Below are positions 8,656 to 16,481 of a stretch of DNA of 64,000 nucleotides, piece by piece. The position numbers and the translations under genes were made by a program. The notes beneath the pieces are model-generated. The model was not told where the DNA came from. It saw only the letters and a program-made list of their open reading frames with translations, and made no database searches. Source of the stretch: [Mycobacterium] fortunisiensis (lineage in GTDB: Bacteria > Actinomycetota > Actinomycetes > Mycobacteriales > Mycobacteriaceae); NCBI RefSeq assembly GCF_019050325.1, contig NZ_VOMB01000002.1:412830-476829 (forward strand), read 5' to 3'. The first letter of the stretch is position 1. Each line of letters begins with the position of its first letter.

Positions 8656-9222
8656 CTAGAAGGTTTTCACGCCCTCGACCGCGATGACCATTCCGTGGCC
8701 GGAGTCGTCGTTGGTGATCCGGGTGCCGTCGGTGGCCGCGTCGATCGTCCAACCCACCGCCCGGTATTCGCGGTAGTCCAGGGTAACTGCCGGGATGGCG
8801 CCCAGATTTCCCACCACCCAATGCATTTCGCCGTCAGCGGTGAGCCTGACTCCGTTGGCGTTCTCGCCGTCGATCTCGGGTGAATTGGCGAAATCCGACT
8901 CGCAACCGACTTCCTGCTCAGACAGTTGGCAGCGGGTCTTGCCGGATTTGGTCTCGATGAAGACCCAGCCGTCCTGCGGCTTCAGTTCGGCGGGGCCGGA
9001 CGGGGGCCGGGCATGCGCGGTGCTGGACGATGGCGGCGCGGTGGTGCTCGGCGCCGGGCTCGATCGGGTGGGTCGGGTGGTCGGGAAGCTCGGCTCGGTC
9101 GGTGACTGCGAACTGGCTTGCGGCCTGCCCTCGATACTCGATTGGCACCCGGACACCAACGCGCCCGTGGTCAGCAGCGCGCCCAGCAATTGCCACGCCT
9201 TCACCGCGACAACGGTACGCAA
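8656..9222 (-). CDS. Putative lipoprotein
   Basis: This 188-residue exported protein has a signal sequence ending in the lipobox VSGC (Cys near residue 26), a Ser/Pro/Thr-rich linker, and a compact C-terminal domain with two Cys (RCQL...VGCE) that probably form a disulphide. Acylation at the first Cys would anchor it outside the plasma membrane. By position between iniC and dnaK it could correspond to lpqJ of M. tuberculosis, but that has not been verified by alignment. It is 9 bases from the next gene in the same direction. Confidence 0.7.
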   Translation of the reverse strand: MRTVVAVKAWQLLGALLTTGALVSGCQSSIEGRPQASSQSPTEPSFPTTRPTRSSPAPSTTAPPSSSTAHARPPSGPAELKPQDGWVFIETKSGKTRCQLSEQEVGCESDFANSPEIDGENANGVRLTADGEMHWVVGNLGAIPAVTLDYREYRAVGWTIDAATDGTRITNDDSGHGMVIAVEGVKTF

Positions 9223-9261
9223 CGCCCACGGCGACCGGTGGCTACGACGCGCCGAACCCGG

Positions 9262-9555
9262 CTACGGCAGCAGCGGCGGGCGGCAGGTGTTGCTCACCGG
9301 GTCCCACCACCAGCCGTTGTCGCAGCCGAGCGGGGTGGTCGAGACCGGGGCCCGGCAGGTGTTCGCCGCCGGGTCCCACCAGCCGTTCGGGCAGTTGGGG
9401 ACGAGCGGGGCCTGGCACCGGTTGGCCACCGGATCCCACCAGGATCCGTTGTCGCAGTCGGCGAAGCTGACGGCGGGAGTGAATGCCGCGGTGAACGCCA
9501 TGGGAGTGAACGCGGCGACGGCGATGATGGCCGCGCGCTGCAGTGTCTTCCTCAT
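9262..9555 (-). CDS. Small secreted protein with three CxNGxWWDP-type repeats
   Basis: This 97-residue preprotein has a signal peptide (about 1-32, cleavage near SFA-D). The rest is three near-identical modules of about 20 residues, each of the form C-x-NG-x-WWDP-x-x-N-x-C-[RQ]-x-P, joined by short Pro-rich linkers. Each module carries two Cys and two or three Trp, so a disulphide-stapled loop exposing Trp side chains is likely. A strong AGGAGG lies ahead of the ATG. No enzymatic motif is present. The layout suggests a tiny binding or wall-contact protein; its function is not known. Confidence 0.75.
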   Translation of the reverse strand: MRKTLQRAAIIAVAAFTPMAFTAAFTPAVSFADCDNGSWWDPVANRCQAPLVPNCPNGWWDPAANTCRAPVSTTPLGCDNGWWWDPVSNTCRPPLLP

Positions 9556-9608
9556 GGTTTCCTCCTCACGATCGGTGATGGCACAGGGGTACCCTAACGG
9601 CTCGCCGA

Positions 9609-10751
9609 TCAGACATTCGCAGCGACGCTGTGCACGATGTCGGCGACCCGGGCCCGAAACCTCTCGGGCGAGAAGGTCGAGGCTTTGGCGGCGATTGTCG
9701 TGGTGTCGTAATCGGCCGGGTCGAAGTCGCGCATCGTCGAGGCGAGACCGGCGATGACGGCTTCGTCGGGGCCCGGGTGGATGTGCTCACCGGTGACCCC
9801 GGGGACCACGGTGTCCAGGGCGCCGCCCGCGCCGAGGGCCAGAACCGGTGTGCCGCAAGCCATGGCCTCGACCGGCACGATCCCGAAGTCCTCGATCCCC
9901 GGCATCAGCAGGGCCCGGCAGCGGCGGTACATATCGTGCAGCACGTCGTCGGACGCCGCTCCGAGGAAGGTGGTCTCCGGTCCGGCGATCGTCTCGAGGT
10001 GTTCCCGAAAACGTCCGTCGCCCAGGATGACCAGGCGGCACCCGGCGCGCTGGGCGGCACGGATGGCGAGGTCGGGCCGCTTGTACGGGACGAGCCGGCC
10101 GGCGAACAGGTAGAAGTCCTCGCGGGGAGCCGACTGGTCGGGAGAGAAGCGGTCGGTGCGTACCGGCGGGTTGACCACGCTGGACGGCAGGCCCCACCAG
10201 TCTTGGATCCGTTGAGCGACGGCCTGGGAGTTGGCGATCACGTGGGACAGCCGCGGCGCTGCGCGCAGCTCGCCGCGACGCGCCAGCCCGCCCAGGGTGG
10301 ACAGCGCGACGCGTCCGGCGCGACTGGCCATTTCATGGTCACGGAACGTCTTGTCCCAGGCCCAGCGGGCCGGGCTGTGCACGTAGGCGACGACCGGGGC
10401 CTCGGTGGCCAGCGCGGCCTGGGTGGCGAAGGAGTGGTGGCTGACCAGGACGACGTCGGCGTTCTCTTGCAGTGGCAGGTCGCGGAATGCCTTGGACACC
10501 AGGGGAAGTAGTGGGGCGTGCGATTTCCGCCCGGTTGCCGAGTGGATGCGGTCGAGCCAGCTTCCCGTGATCGTGGGGCCGGTGTCGCTTCGCCCAGCCG
10601 CGCCGAGGACCTGGTGCCGGCATGCGGGTTCGGTGATGGGGGCGAACACCTTTGCCTGCGGCCAGCTCTTCATGAACTCGGCGACGACCCGTTCGGAGCC
10701 GCCGAACTCGGTGAAGCGCTCGTGGACGATCGCCACGCGCGGTGCGGTCAT
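9609..10751 (-). CDS. GT4-family glycosyltransferase
   Basis: This 380-residue GT-B retaining glycosyltransferase probably adds a sugar to a lipid-linked oligosaccharide at the cytoplasmic membrane face. The N-terminal Rossmann half carries EFGGSERV. The C-terminal half has GRLVPYKRPD and the E-x7-E nucleotide-sugar motif (E287, E295, in GIEDFGIVPVE). ATG 10751 is preferred over the upstream in-frame start because a GGAGA Shine-Dalgarno precedes it and because it leaves the upstream ydcF-like gene intact. It is the distal gene of a six-gene minus-strand polysaccharide operon. Confidence 0.85.
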   Translation of the reverse strand: MTAPRVAIVHERFTEFGGSERVVAEFMKSWPQAKVFAPITEPACRHQVLGAAGRSDTGPTITGSWLDRIHSATGRKSHAPLLPLVSKAFRDLPLQENADVVLVSHHSFATQAALATEAPVVAYVHSPARWAWDKTFRDHEMASRAGRVALSTLGGLARRGELRAAPRLSHVIANSQAVAQRIQDWWGLPSSVVNPPVRTDRFSPDQSAPREDFYLFAGRLVPYKRPDLAIRAAQRAGCRLVILGDGRFREHLETIAGPETTFLGAASDDVLHDMYRRCRALLMPGIEDFGIVPVEAMACGTPVLALGAGGALDTVVPGVTGEHIHPGPDEAVIAGLASTMRDFDPADYDTTTIAAKASTFSPERFRARVADIVHSVAANV

Positions 10752-10762
10752 TGATGTTTCTC

Positions 10763-11341
10763 CTAACATCCGGGGGTCAGCAGCGCCTTCACGTAGCCGC
10801 CCGACTGCCGGATGAACATCCACGTCCAGTAGGAAAAGTCGGGCCTGGTCGGACTGGCGACCATGGTGAGCTCACCGTCGAAGCACTTGCCGACGATGTA
10901 GCGGGCGCGGGACACGTGCGGGGTGAACGTGACGACGATGATGTGCTGCCACCCGTATTCCTTTGCATCATCGCGGATTTCCTGTGCCTCACCCTCGGTG
11001 GTCCACGGATCGGGGATGAAGCACTTGACCTCGAAGCTGAACTGCTGGTGGCAGTACTTGTCCATCCTGGGGTCGTCCGCACCGGTCGATTGGGAGATCA
11101 GCAGGAACGGGGCGTACCCCTGCTGAGCCAGTTGCAGTCCCAGGTCGAACCGCTCGTATGGGGTTCCGCCGAGCACCACGATCGCATCGGCGGGCCGCAA
11201 CGGGTCGGTCTGCGGGTGTTTGTACACCTTCCAGCCGAGCCCGATCCAACCGACGAGCAGCACCCCGACCACGGCCAACGCCAGCCATATTCGCCGACGA
11301 CGCAGCGGCTGCGCGGTGGGCACTTCAGTTTCAGAGCTCAT
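10763..11341 (-). CDS. YdcF/ElyC-type DUF218 membrane protein
   Basis: This 192-residue protein has one transmembrane segment (about 17-40) and an outer domain of the DUF218 (SanA/ElyC/YdcF) type: DAIVVLGG begins the first strand, R-F-D-LGLQL the first helix, and TTEGEAQEIRDDAKE is the typical acidic helix. DUF218 proteins are often tied to wall or envelope-polysaccharide assembly, although their chemistry is unsettled. It lies inside the glycan operon, overlapping the gene upstream by 11 bases, so a role in processing or export of that polymer is likely. Confidence 0.78.
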   Translation of the reverse strand: MSSETEVPTAQPLRRRRIWLALAVVGVLLVGWIGLGWKVYKHPQTDPLRPADAIVVLGGTPYERFDLGLQLAQQGYAPFLLISQSTGADDPRMDKYCHQQFSFEVKCFIPDPWTTEGEAQEIRDDAKEYGWQHIIVVTFTPHVSRARYIVGKCFDGELTMVASPTRPDFSYWTWMFIRQSGGYVKALLTPGC

Positions 11342-12332
11342 CTACCATCTCCCTGGCCCGGTCCACATAGCGATGCGCTTCGGTGGTGATCCGGCGGTGG
11401 CCGGCGGCCGCGATCTGCTCGGCGCGGTCCGGATGCCGGGCACAGTGCTGCAGAATGTCGCGAAGCTCCTCCTCGTCGGAGAAAAGCAGGCATTCGGATC
11501 CCTCGGTGAGCAGCTCGGCATGCTCGTCGGTGCGTTCACCCACGAAAAGCCCACCGGTTGCCGGGATTTCGAAGGTGCGGCAGGTATGGGTGTCGCGGTT
11601 GTCGGAGTTGAGCAGCACCAGGTTCGCGGTCACCGACGCGACCGCGGCCGCGAACCGGTCGCCGTAGATCGCCCCGCCCACCGTGGCGTGGCCGGCCTGC
11701 AGTGCCGGGATGCGCCGCCAGCCCGGGCCGTGCACGAGCAGCTTGTCGCCATGCTCCTTGGCCAGCCGGGTGATGAGCCCGGCGCGGTCGGGGCGTCTGG
11801 CCCCGATGAACCCGACGAGGTACTGCTGGGCACCGCGTTTGGCGCACGGGCGATGCCAGGCCGGGTCGTAGGCGCTGCGAACGAATTTCACCCGCCGCGC
11901 GCCGCGGGCCGTCAACTCGGGCACATTGTGCCGTTTGGTGGTGACGACCAGATCCCATTGTGCCTCGTGGGCCAAGTATTCGGGGGTGGTGTTGTACGGG
12001 TTGCCGACGTCGTCGGGACTGTAGTGCACCCGCACCGGGGCCGGAACGCCGAGCAGTCGCTCCTGGTCCAGATGTACGCCCTTGTAGGTGAACAGCATGT
12101 CGGGCTTGAAAGCCCGTGCGGCGTCCTCGATTTGATGGTGCACCTGCTCGCGTGGCCACGGTGCGCGACGCTGCTTGGTCTTGGCGTAGAGCCAGGAGGG
12201 CGAGAACCGGGTGGGCAGTGTGACCGCCGTGGTGTCGATGACCACCACGTCGTGTCCGGCCTGACGGAAGCCGTCGGCGAGTGAGCGTGCGTTACTTCCG
12301 ATCCAGTCGTCACCGACATACAGAATCTTCAT
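11331..12332 (-). CDS. CgeB-like GT-B glycosyltransferase
   Basis: This 333-residue protein begins MKILYVGDDWIGSN and has a GT-B-like fold. The late segment TFEIPATGGLFVGERT followed by an acidic helix is characteristic of CgeB/Glyco_trans_1_2-type transferases. ATG 12332 is chosen over GTG 12338 since the purine-rich AAGGGGG is correctly spaced for the ATG and abuts the GTG. The gene overlaps both neighbours, so translation is probably coupled. The sugar donor is not predictable. Confidence 0.78.
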   Translation of the reverse strand: MKILYVGDDWIGSNARSLADGFRQAGHDVVVIDTTAVTLPTRFSPSWLYAKTKQRRAPWPREQVHHQIEDAARAFKPDMLFTYKGVHLDQERLLGVPAPVRVHYSPDDVGNPYNTTPEYLAHEAQWDLVVTTKRHNVPELTARGARRVKFVRSAYDPAWHRPCAKRGAQQYLVGFIGARRPDRAGLITRLAKEHGDKLLVHGPGWRRIPALQAGHATVGGAIYGDRFAAAVASVTANLVLLNSDNRDTHTCRTFEIPATGGLFVGERTDEHAELLTEGSECLLFSDEEELRDILQHCARHPDRAEQIAAAGHRRITTEAHRYVDRAREMVDEL

Positions 12333-13626
12333 CGGCACCCCCTTCCACTGTGGTGACGGCGCGCCGCTCGCGGTGCACCAGATGGCGCATCCGGGCCAGG
12401 TACCAGCCCGCCACGCAGAACTCGGCAGCGATGGTGCCGCCGACCAGTGCCCACACCGAGTGGGTCACCGACGCGGTGAGCAGACCGGCGGCCGAGGCCG
12501 CGGTGCCGACGAGCGAGGCGATCAGGATGCCGTGGGTGTCCTGTCGAACCGGGAGCAGCGCGGTGTTGATGTAGGAGCTGATGGTGCTGGCCGGCAGGAT
12601 GACGAGCTCGGCGCGCAGCAGGCTCACCGCCGACGTGAACTCGGCGCCGAAGATCACGTGGACGACGGGTACGGCGCAGAGCCAGAGCAGGCCCGCGGCG
12701 AGACCGGCGATCGCCGCACTGCCCCACAGGCCGCGAATGCCGTGACGCCAGAACTGTTCATGGCCGCTGCGGCGGGCCATGCGTGGCAACAGCACCAGGC
12801 CGATCATGTCCAGAAGCGACTGCATGGCCCGGACCAGCCGGTCGCCGGCCGAATACAGACCCAGCGAGACGGCGTCGAGCAGGCCCGAGTAGATGGCGGG
12901 CGCTCCCTGCCCGTACCCCGTGGTCAGCACCCGAGAGGTGACTATCGGCCAGCTCGTCCGCAGGATCTGTGCCGGTGCCTGTGGCCGCACCAGTCGCCCG
13001 AAATGCCGTTGGCTGTCCCACCACGTCCCGGCGACGGTCAGGATGGCGGACACCAGCAGACACCACATCGCGGTCGCGGCGTGGCGGGAGTGCGGGAGCA
13101 GTGCCACGAGCAGGATCAGATAGACGATGCGACCGCTGCCCTGGTACAGCGCCGATGCGACGAATCGTCCCTGCCCGATGAGCAGCCAGTCGTCGGAAGT
13201 GGACCAGAGGCCGCCGGCGAGCAATCCCAGCAGGATCATGTGCAGGTAGGGCGGCGCGCCGGCCAGAAAGCCCACGACGTAGGCAAGCGCCAGCACGGTC
13301 AGCGTGGTCAACCGCAGCGCCAGGTAGTCCGCGCGGAGTTGTTGGAGCCGATGCGGCGTATCGCGTAGCTCGGGCACCCGGGCCGCCAGAAACGGCGTCA
13401 TACCCAGATCGACGATGATGGAACCGAAGAAGTAGGCCGCCATGCCGACGGCCAGCAGCCCCATCCCCGCCGGGCCCAGAATGCGGGCCAGCAGCGGCAC
13501 CGTGACCAGGGTGACCACGTACTGCCCGTACTTGCCGAACACCACGGCCCCGAAGTCGCGGACCAGCCGCAGCACCCGGGGAACCAGCGGGTGATGCTCG
13601 AGACGCGCCCGAAAACCGTTATGCAC
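12310..13626 (-). CDS. Wzx-type polysaccharide flippase
   Basis: This 438-residue polytopic protein of the MOP/Wzx superfamily has about 12-14 hydrophobic helices. The N-terminal FGKYGQYVVTLVTVPLLARILGP is the classic first-helix pattern of polysaccharide biosynthesis flippases. It would move undecaprenyl/decaprenyl-linked oligosaccharide across the membrane. GTG 13626 gives an 8-base overlap with the upstream gene's stop; a longer reading from 13659 is possible. Its presence defines the locus as a Wzx-dependent polymer pathway. Confidence 0.85.
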   Translation of the reverse strand: MHNGFRARLEHHPLVPRVLRLVRDFGAVVFGKYGQYVVTLVTVPLLARILGPAGMGLLAVGMAAYFFGSIIVDLGMTPFLAARVPELRDTPHRLQQLRADYLALRLTTLTVLALAYVVGFLAGAPPYLHMILLGLLAGGLWSTSDDWLLIGQGRFVASALYQGSGRIVYLILLVALLPHSRHAATAMWCLLVSAILTVAGTWWDSQRHFGRLVRPQAPAQILRTSWPIVTSRVLTTGYGQGAPAIYSGLLDAVSLGLYSAGDRLVRAMQSLLDMIGLVLLPRMARRSGHEQFWRHGIRGLWGSAAIAGLAAGLLWLCAVPVVHVIFGAEFTSAVSLLRAELVILPASTISSYINTALLPVRQDTHGILIASLVGTAASAAGLLTASVTHSVWALVGGTIAAEFCVAGWYLARMRHLVHRERRAVTTVEGGADEDSVCR

Positions 13627-14815
13627 GAGGCATTTCCGTGGCAGTTCGGGTGTGACCACCCCGGCTGGTCACGATGTCGGCGAGGAATTTGGCCACCACA
13701 CGGGCGGATTCGGCGACATCGAAGCGCTGGGCGCGTAGCCGACCGGCCTGGGCCAGCCGGGTGCGCAGCTGCGCATCGGCGATGAGCTGGTCGAGTGCGA
13801 CGGTCAGGTCTGCGGTGTCGCCGGCGTCGACGAGCAGCCCGCTCACGTCAGGTTCGACGATCTCGGCGGGGCCGCCGGGTCGTGTCGCGATCACCGCGCA
13901 GCCCGCCTGTAGGCCCTCCACGATCACCTGGCCGAACGGCTCGGCGATCACCGAGCTGTGCACGAGAATGTCCGATCCGAGCAGGATTTCGGTCGGATCG
14001 TCGACGTGTCCGGTGAATTCCACCGGCAGTTGCAGTTCCCGGGCCAGGTCCTCGAGTTCGTTGCGGAACGATTCCTCGCCGAAGAACGTGCCGCCCACCA
14101 GGTACACCCGGCGCGGCCGCAGCGCGGTGCGGGCCAGCGCACGCAGGACGACGTCCTGGCCCTTCCAGGGTGTCAACCGGCCGACGACGGCAACGGTGGC
14201 TTCCTCCGGCGCGCGCTGAGGTTCCCGACGCGTCCCGGTGGTGCGGCTGAAATCGGCGCCCGGATAGGCGATGACGCTGCGGCGCCTCCACCTCGCCACG
14301 GTGTCCGCCGTGGAACGGCTGTTGGCGATGTAACCGTCGGCAACGATCCAGCCGAGCGCGCGGATCATCAAAGACAATGTCCGGCCGAAGTATTCGGCCG
14401 AGATCCGGTCGTGTACCTGCCAGAGCAGGGGAATTCGAGCCCTGGCGGCCGCCACGGCGGACATGACGAGGGCTTTCGTGCTGCCGGCGATCAGGACGTC
14501 GGCGCGGTGGTCTCGCGCCGCAGCGCCGAGTGACCATCCGACCCGCAGTAACGCTGCGCCACCGGCCAGGCGCCGCAGCCAGCCGGAACCCTGGATGGTC
14601 ATGCTGCGGCTGTCGAAGGCGTTGGGCAGCACGGTGGTCGGGATGCCCTGCGCGCGCATCTTGGCGATCATCGGCCCGTCCTCGGTGAGGATCACCGAGG
14701 CCTCGACCGGGTGAGATTCCCGCAGCGCCGCGACCAGCCGCGCCGTCGCGAGTTCAGCCCCGGACGGCGCGGCGGTATGCCCGACGAACAGCGCCCTGAT
14801 CGGCTGCCCGGTCAC
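13619..14815 (-). CDS. GT4-family glycosyltransferase
   Basis: This 398-residue GT-B enzyme has a glycine-rich N-terminal acceptor region (GHTAAPSGAELATAR), the donor-domain signature GRLTPWKGQD, and the E-x7-E motif in EPFGQVIVEGLQAG. The start is set by the GTGA overlap with the upstream transferase (GTG at 14815-14813, TGA at 14814-14812); the longer open frame beyond it is only a shadow of that gene. Donor sugar is unknown. Confidence 0.88.
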   Translation of the reverse strand: MTGQPIRALFVGHTAAPSGAELATARLVAALRESHPVEASVILTEDGPMIAKMRAQGIPTTVLPNAFDSRSMTIQGSGWLRRLAGGAALLRVGWSLGAAARDHRADVLIAGSTKALVMSAVAAARARIPLLWQVHDRISAEYFGRTLSLMIRALGWIVADGYIANSRSTADTVARWRRRSVIAYPGADFSRTTGTRREPQRAPEEATVAVVGRLTPWKGQDVVLRALARTALRPRRVYLVGGTFFGEESFRNELEDLARELQLPVEFTGHVDDPTEILLGSDILVHSSVIAEPFGQVIVEGLQAGCAVIATRPGGPAEIVEPDVSGLLVDAGDTADLTVALDQLIADAQLRTRLAQAGRLRAQRFDVAESARVVAKFLADIVTSRGGHTRTATEMPRA

Positions 14816-15903
14816 GCGGCCAGCCCCTGATACAACGTGTGATGGCGTTGCGCGGCAACTGCCCAGGAGAAGGTTTCGGCATGGGCGCGGCAGCGCAGCG
14901 GGCTGGGCAGCGCGCCGTCCAGGGCCGCGACGAGCCGGGTGGCAAGCGCTTCGGCGTTGTCTGCCGGGACCACCAGGGTGGGATCCAGGTCGCGTACCGC
15001 GTCGGGGAGTCCACCGCAATCGCTGACCACCGCGGGGCGGCCGGTGGCCAGGGATTCCAGGGCGATCAGACCGAAACCCTCCAGTGCGATGCTCGGCACC
15101 ACCGTCAGCTCGGCCCGCGAATACCACCGAGCCAACGCCGAATCCTCGATACGGCCCAGGAACTCGATGTCCTGGTCCAGGCCGGCCGCGGTGACCTGCC
15201 GCCGCAGATCGTTCTCCGCGGTTCCGGTGCCGACGATGACGAGGTGAGCGTCGGCATGCGCGGCGGTGACCGCGGGCCAGGCCTCGATGAGGCGATGGAT
15301 GCCCATGCGGTGCTCGAGCCGGCGGACGCACAGCACGATGCGCCGGTGGTCGGGCACATCAGGTTTGGGAAGGCCGGCGAACCTGTCGAGGTCCACGCCC
15401 GGTGGGATCACCTCGATCCGGTCGGCCGGCACCCGGTAGTCCTCGATGAGGACGTCGCGAAAGTGGCTCGACAACACCACGAATCGCTGTGCCCCGGCGT
15501 AACGGATGCGCTCGACGAGGTACTTGGCGCGGGCCCGGAGTTCGGTGGTGCCGGCGAACCGGCTCTCTGCCGCCCAGGGACCGTGAAAGTGCACGACGAG
15601 CGGTCGACGCCGGCTGCGGTCGATCGCGGCAGGCCCGTAGAGGCAGAAGTGACGGTCGAGGACGCCGGCTGGCGCCAGTCCGGTTCGGTCGGTGAACGCG
15701 GCAGTGACGCGCGACCACGTCGACCCGCCGGTGTCGCCCCAGGACTGCCCACCGGTCGGCGGGCTGCCGAAGGCCGTCGCCGAGAGGTCGAGGTCGGTGC
15801 GGCAGCGCAGCGCGGTGAACAGATCGGTGAAGTACCGATTCAGGCCGCCGGGCATGGCGGAAAACCACTCGGACCCGGTCATGTGGACTCTGATCGGAGG
15901 CAT
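14812..15903 (-). CDS. GT4-family glycosyltransferase, first gene of minus-strand glycan operon
   Basis: This is a 363-residue GT-B transferase. The segments MPGGLNRYFTDL (N-terminal acceptor side), VRRLEHRMGIHRLIEAW and EGFGLIALESLATGRP (E-x7-E) are typical of GT4. AGGAGG lies 7 bases before ATG 15903, favouring it over the in-frame GTG at 15906. It is the promoter-proximal gene of the operon running down to 9609 and faces the initiating phosphoglycosyltransferase across a long regulatory gap. Confidence 0.88.
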   Translation of the reverse strand: MPPIRVHMTGSEWFSAMPGGLNRYFTDLFTALRCRTDLDLSATAFGSPPTGGQSWGDTGGSTWSRVTAAFTDRTGLAPAGVLDRHFCLYGPAAIDRSRRRPLVVHFHGPWAAESRFAGTTELRARAKYLVERIRYAGAQRFVVLSSHFRDVLIEDYRVPADRIEVIPPGVDLDRFAGLPKPDVPDHRRIVLCVRRLEHRMGIHRLIEAWPAVTAAHADAHLVIVGTGTAENDLRRQVTAAGLDQDIEFLGRIEDSALARWYSRAELTVVPSIALEGFGLIALESLATGRPAVVSDCGGLPDAVRDLDPTLVVPADNAEALATRLVAALDGALPSPLRCRAHAETFSWAVAAQRHHTLYQGLAA

Positions 15904-16027
15904 CACACCGCCTCCTCACGTGGGGGAAGTATTGCGAAACGAATATGTGTCATCAGACAAATTTGTGTGGTTACCGAGATACAAACGTTATATGCGTGCT
16001 TAGTCGAGTTGCCGGGCTGATGCTGGC

Positions 16028-16049
16028 AACGTGATCAGAAAGTCACGTT
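16028..16049. promoter_or_regulatory. Inverted repeat, possible operator
   Basis: AACGTGA (16028-16034) and TCACGTT (16043-16049) form a perfect 7-bp inverted repeat with an 8-base spacer, about 125 bases ahead of the minus-strand glycosyltransferase start. It could bind a dimeric regulator or form a leader hairpin. Confidence 0.45.
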
Positions 16050-16332
16050 ACCTGAAACATCTGGCATCGAGTTCGCGCCGAGTGCCGTGACCGAGCGCAA
16101 ATGCTGACGACGCTGTCAATGTCTGCTGCGGCGAAAATTCTGGTGGAGAAATCTCCGATCATTCGCAAAGGTGCCGTCTACCTGCGGTTATACGGCCCCG
16201 TCGGGGGCTTGTCGGGTGCATCGGATGCGCACGTCGAGTTTGCGTGAGCGTCTGACTGATGGCATAACGAGAGTAAGTACTTCGTCCGTGGGGCGTTCAT
16301 TGTGGAATGCACCAGAGGGCGCTATTGAGCGC

Positions 16333-16348
16333 GGTGATTTGAATCACC
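16333..16348. promoter_or_regulatory. 16-bp palindrome, possible operator
   Basis: GGTGATT-TG-AATCACC is a perfect 7-2-7 palindrome about 134 bases before the ATG of the initiating phosphoglycosyltransferase. The compact two-base centre is typical of TetR/GntR/ArsR-class dimer sites. No regulator gene is adjacent, so the protein would act in trans. Confidence 0.5.
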
Positions 16349-16481
16349 ATGCCCGGTAAGTGGCAGCGCGTGACGACAGGGCAAGCGTAATCGAATAGGA
16401 CGGCATCTCAACGGATCTGTGCAGGTCATCGAGGTAAATCAGTCGCTATTGACTAGACGTACGAACGGGGTCGTGTACTTG

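Larger units (their letters stand above)
15904..16481. promoter_or_regulatory. Divergent regulatory region of the polysaccharide locus
   Basis: This 578-base gap is visibly more AT-rich than its surroundings and separates the two arms of the glycan locus; no convincing coding region was found. It contains two perfect inverted repeats, annotated separately (16028-16049 and 16333-16348), plus AT-rich patches near 15931-15995 that could hold the promoter for the minus-strand operon. A leader RNA for either arm is also possible. Confidence 0.55.

Noticed and set aside
7117..8883. 588-codon plus-strand open frame
   Set aside because: Antisense to the LLM, TIGR03085-like and lipoprotein genes, which have good motifs and starts.
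8656..9222. Firm assignment of the lipoprotein as lpqJ
   Set aside because: Position fits, but similarity could not be verified from memory, so no symbol was given.
14816..15331. N-terminal extension of the glycosyltransferase ending at 13619
   Set aside because: The extra 172 codons are an out-of-frame shadow of the upstream transferase; the GTGA overlap at 14812-14815 gives a natural start.
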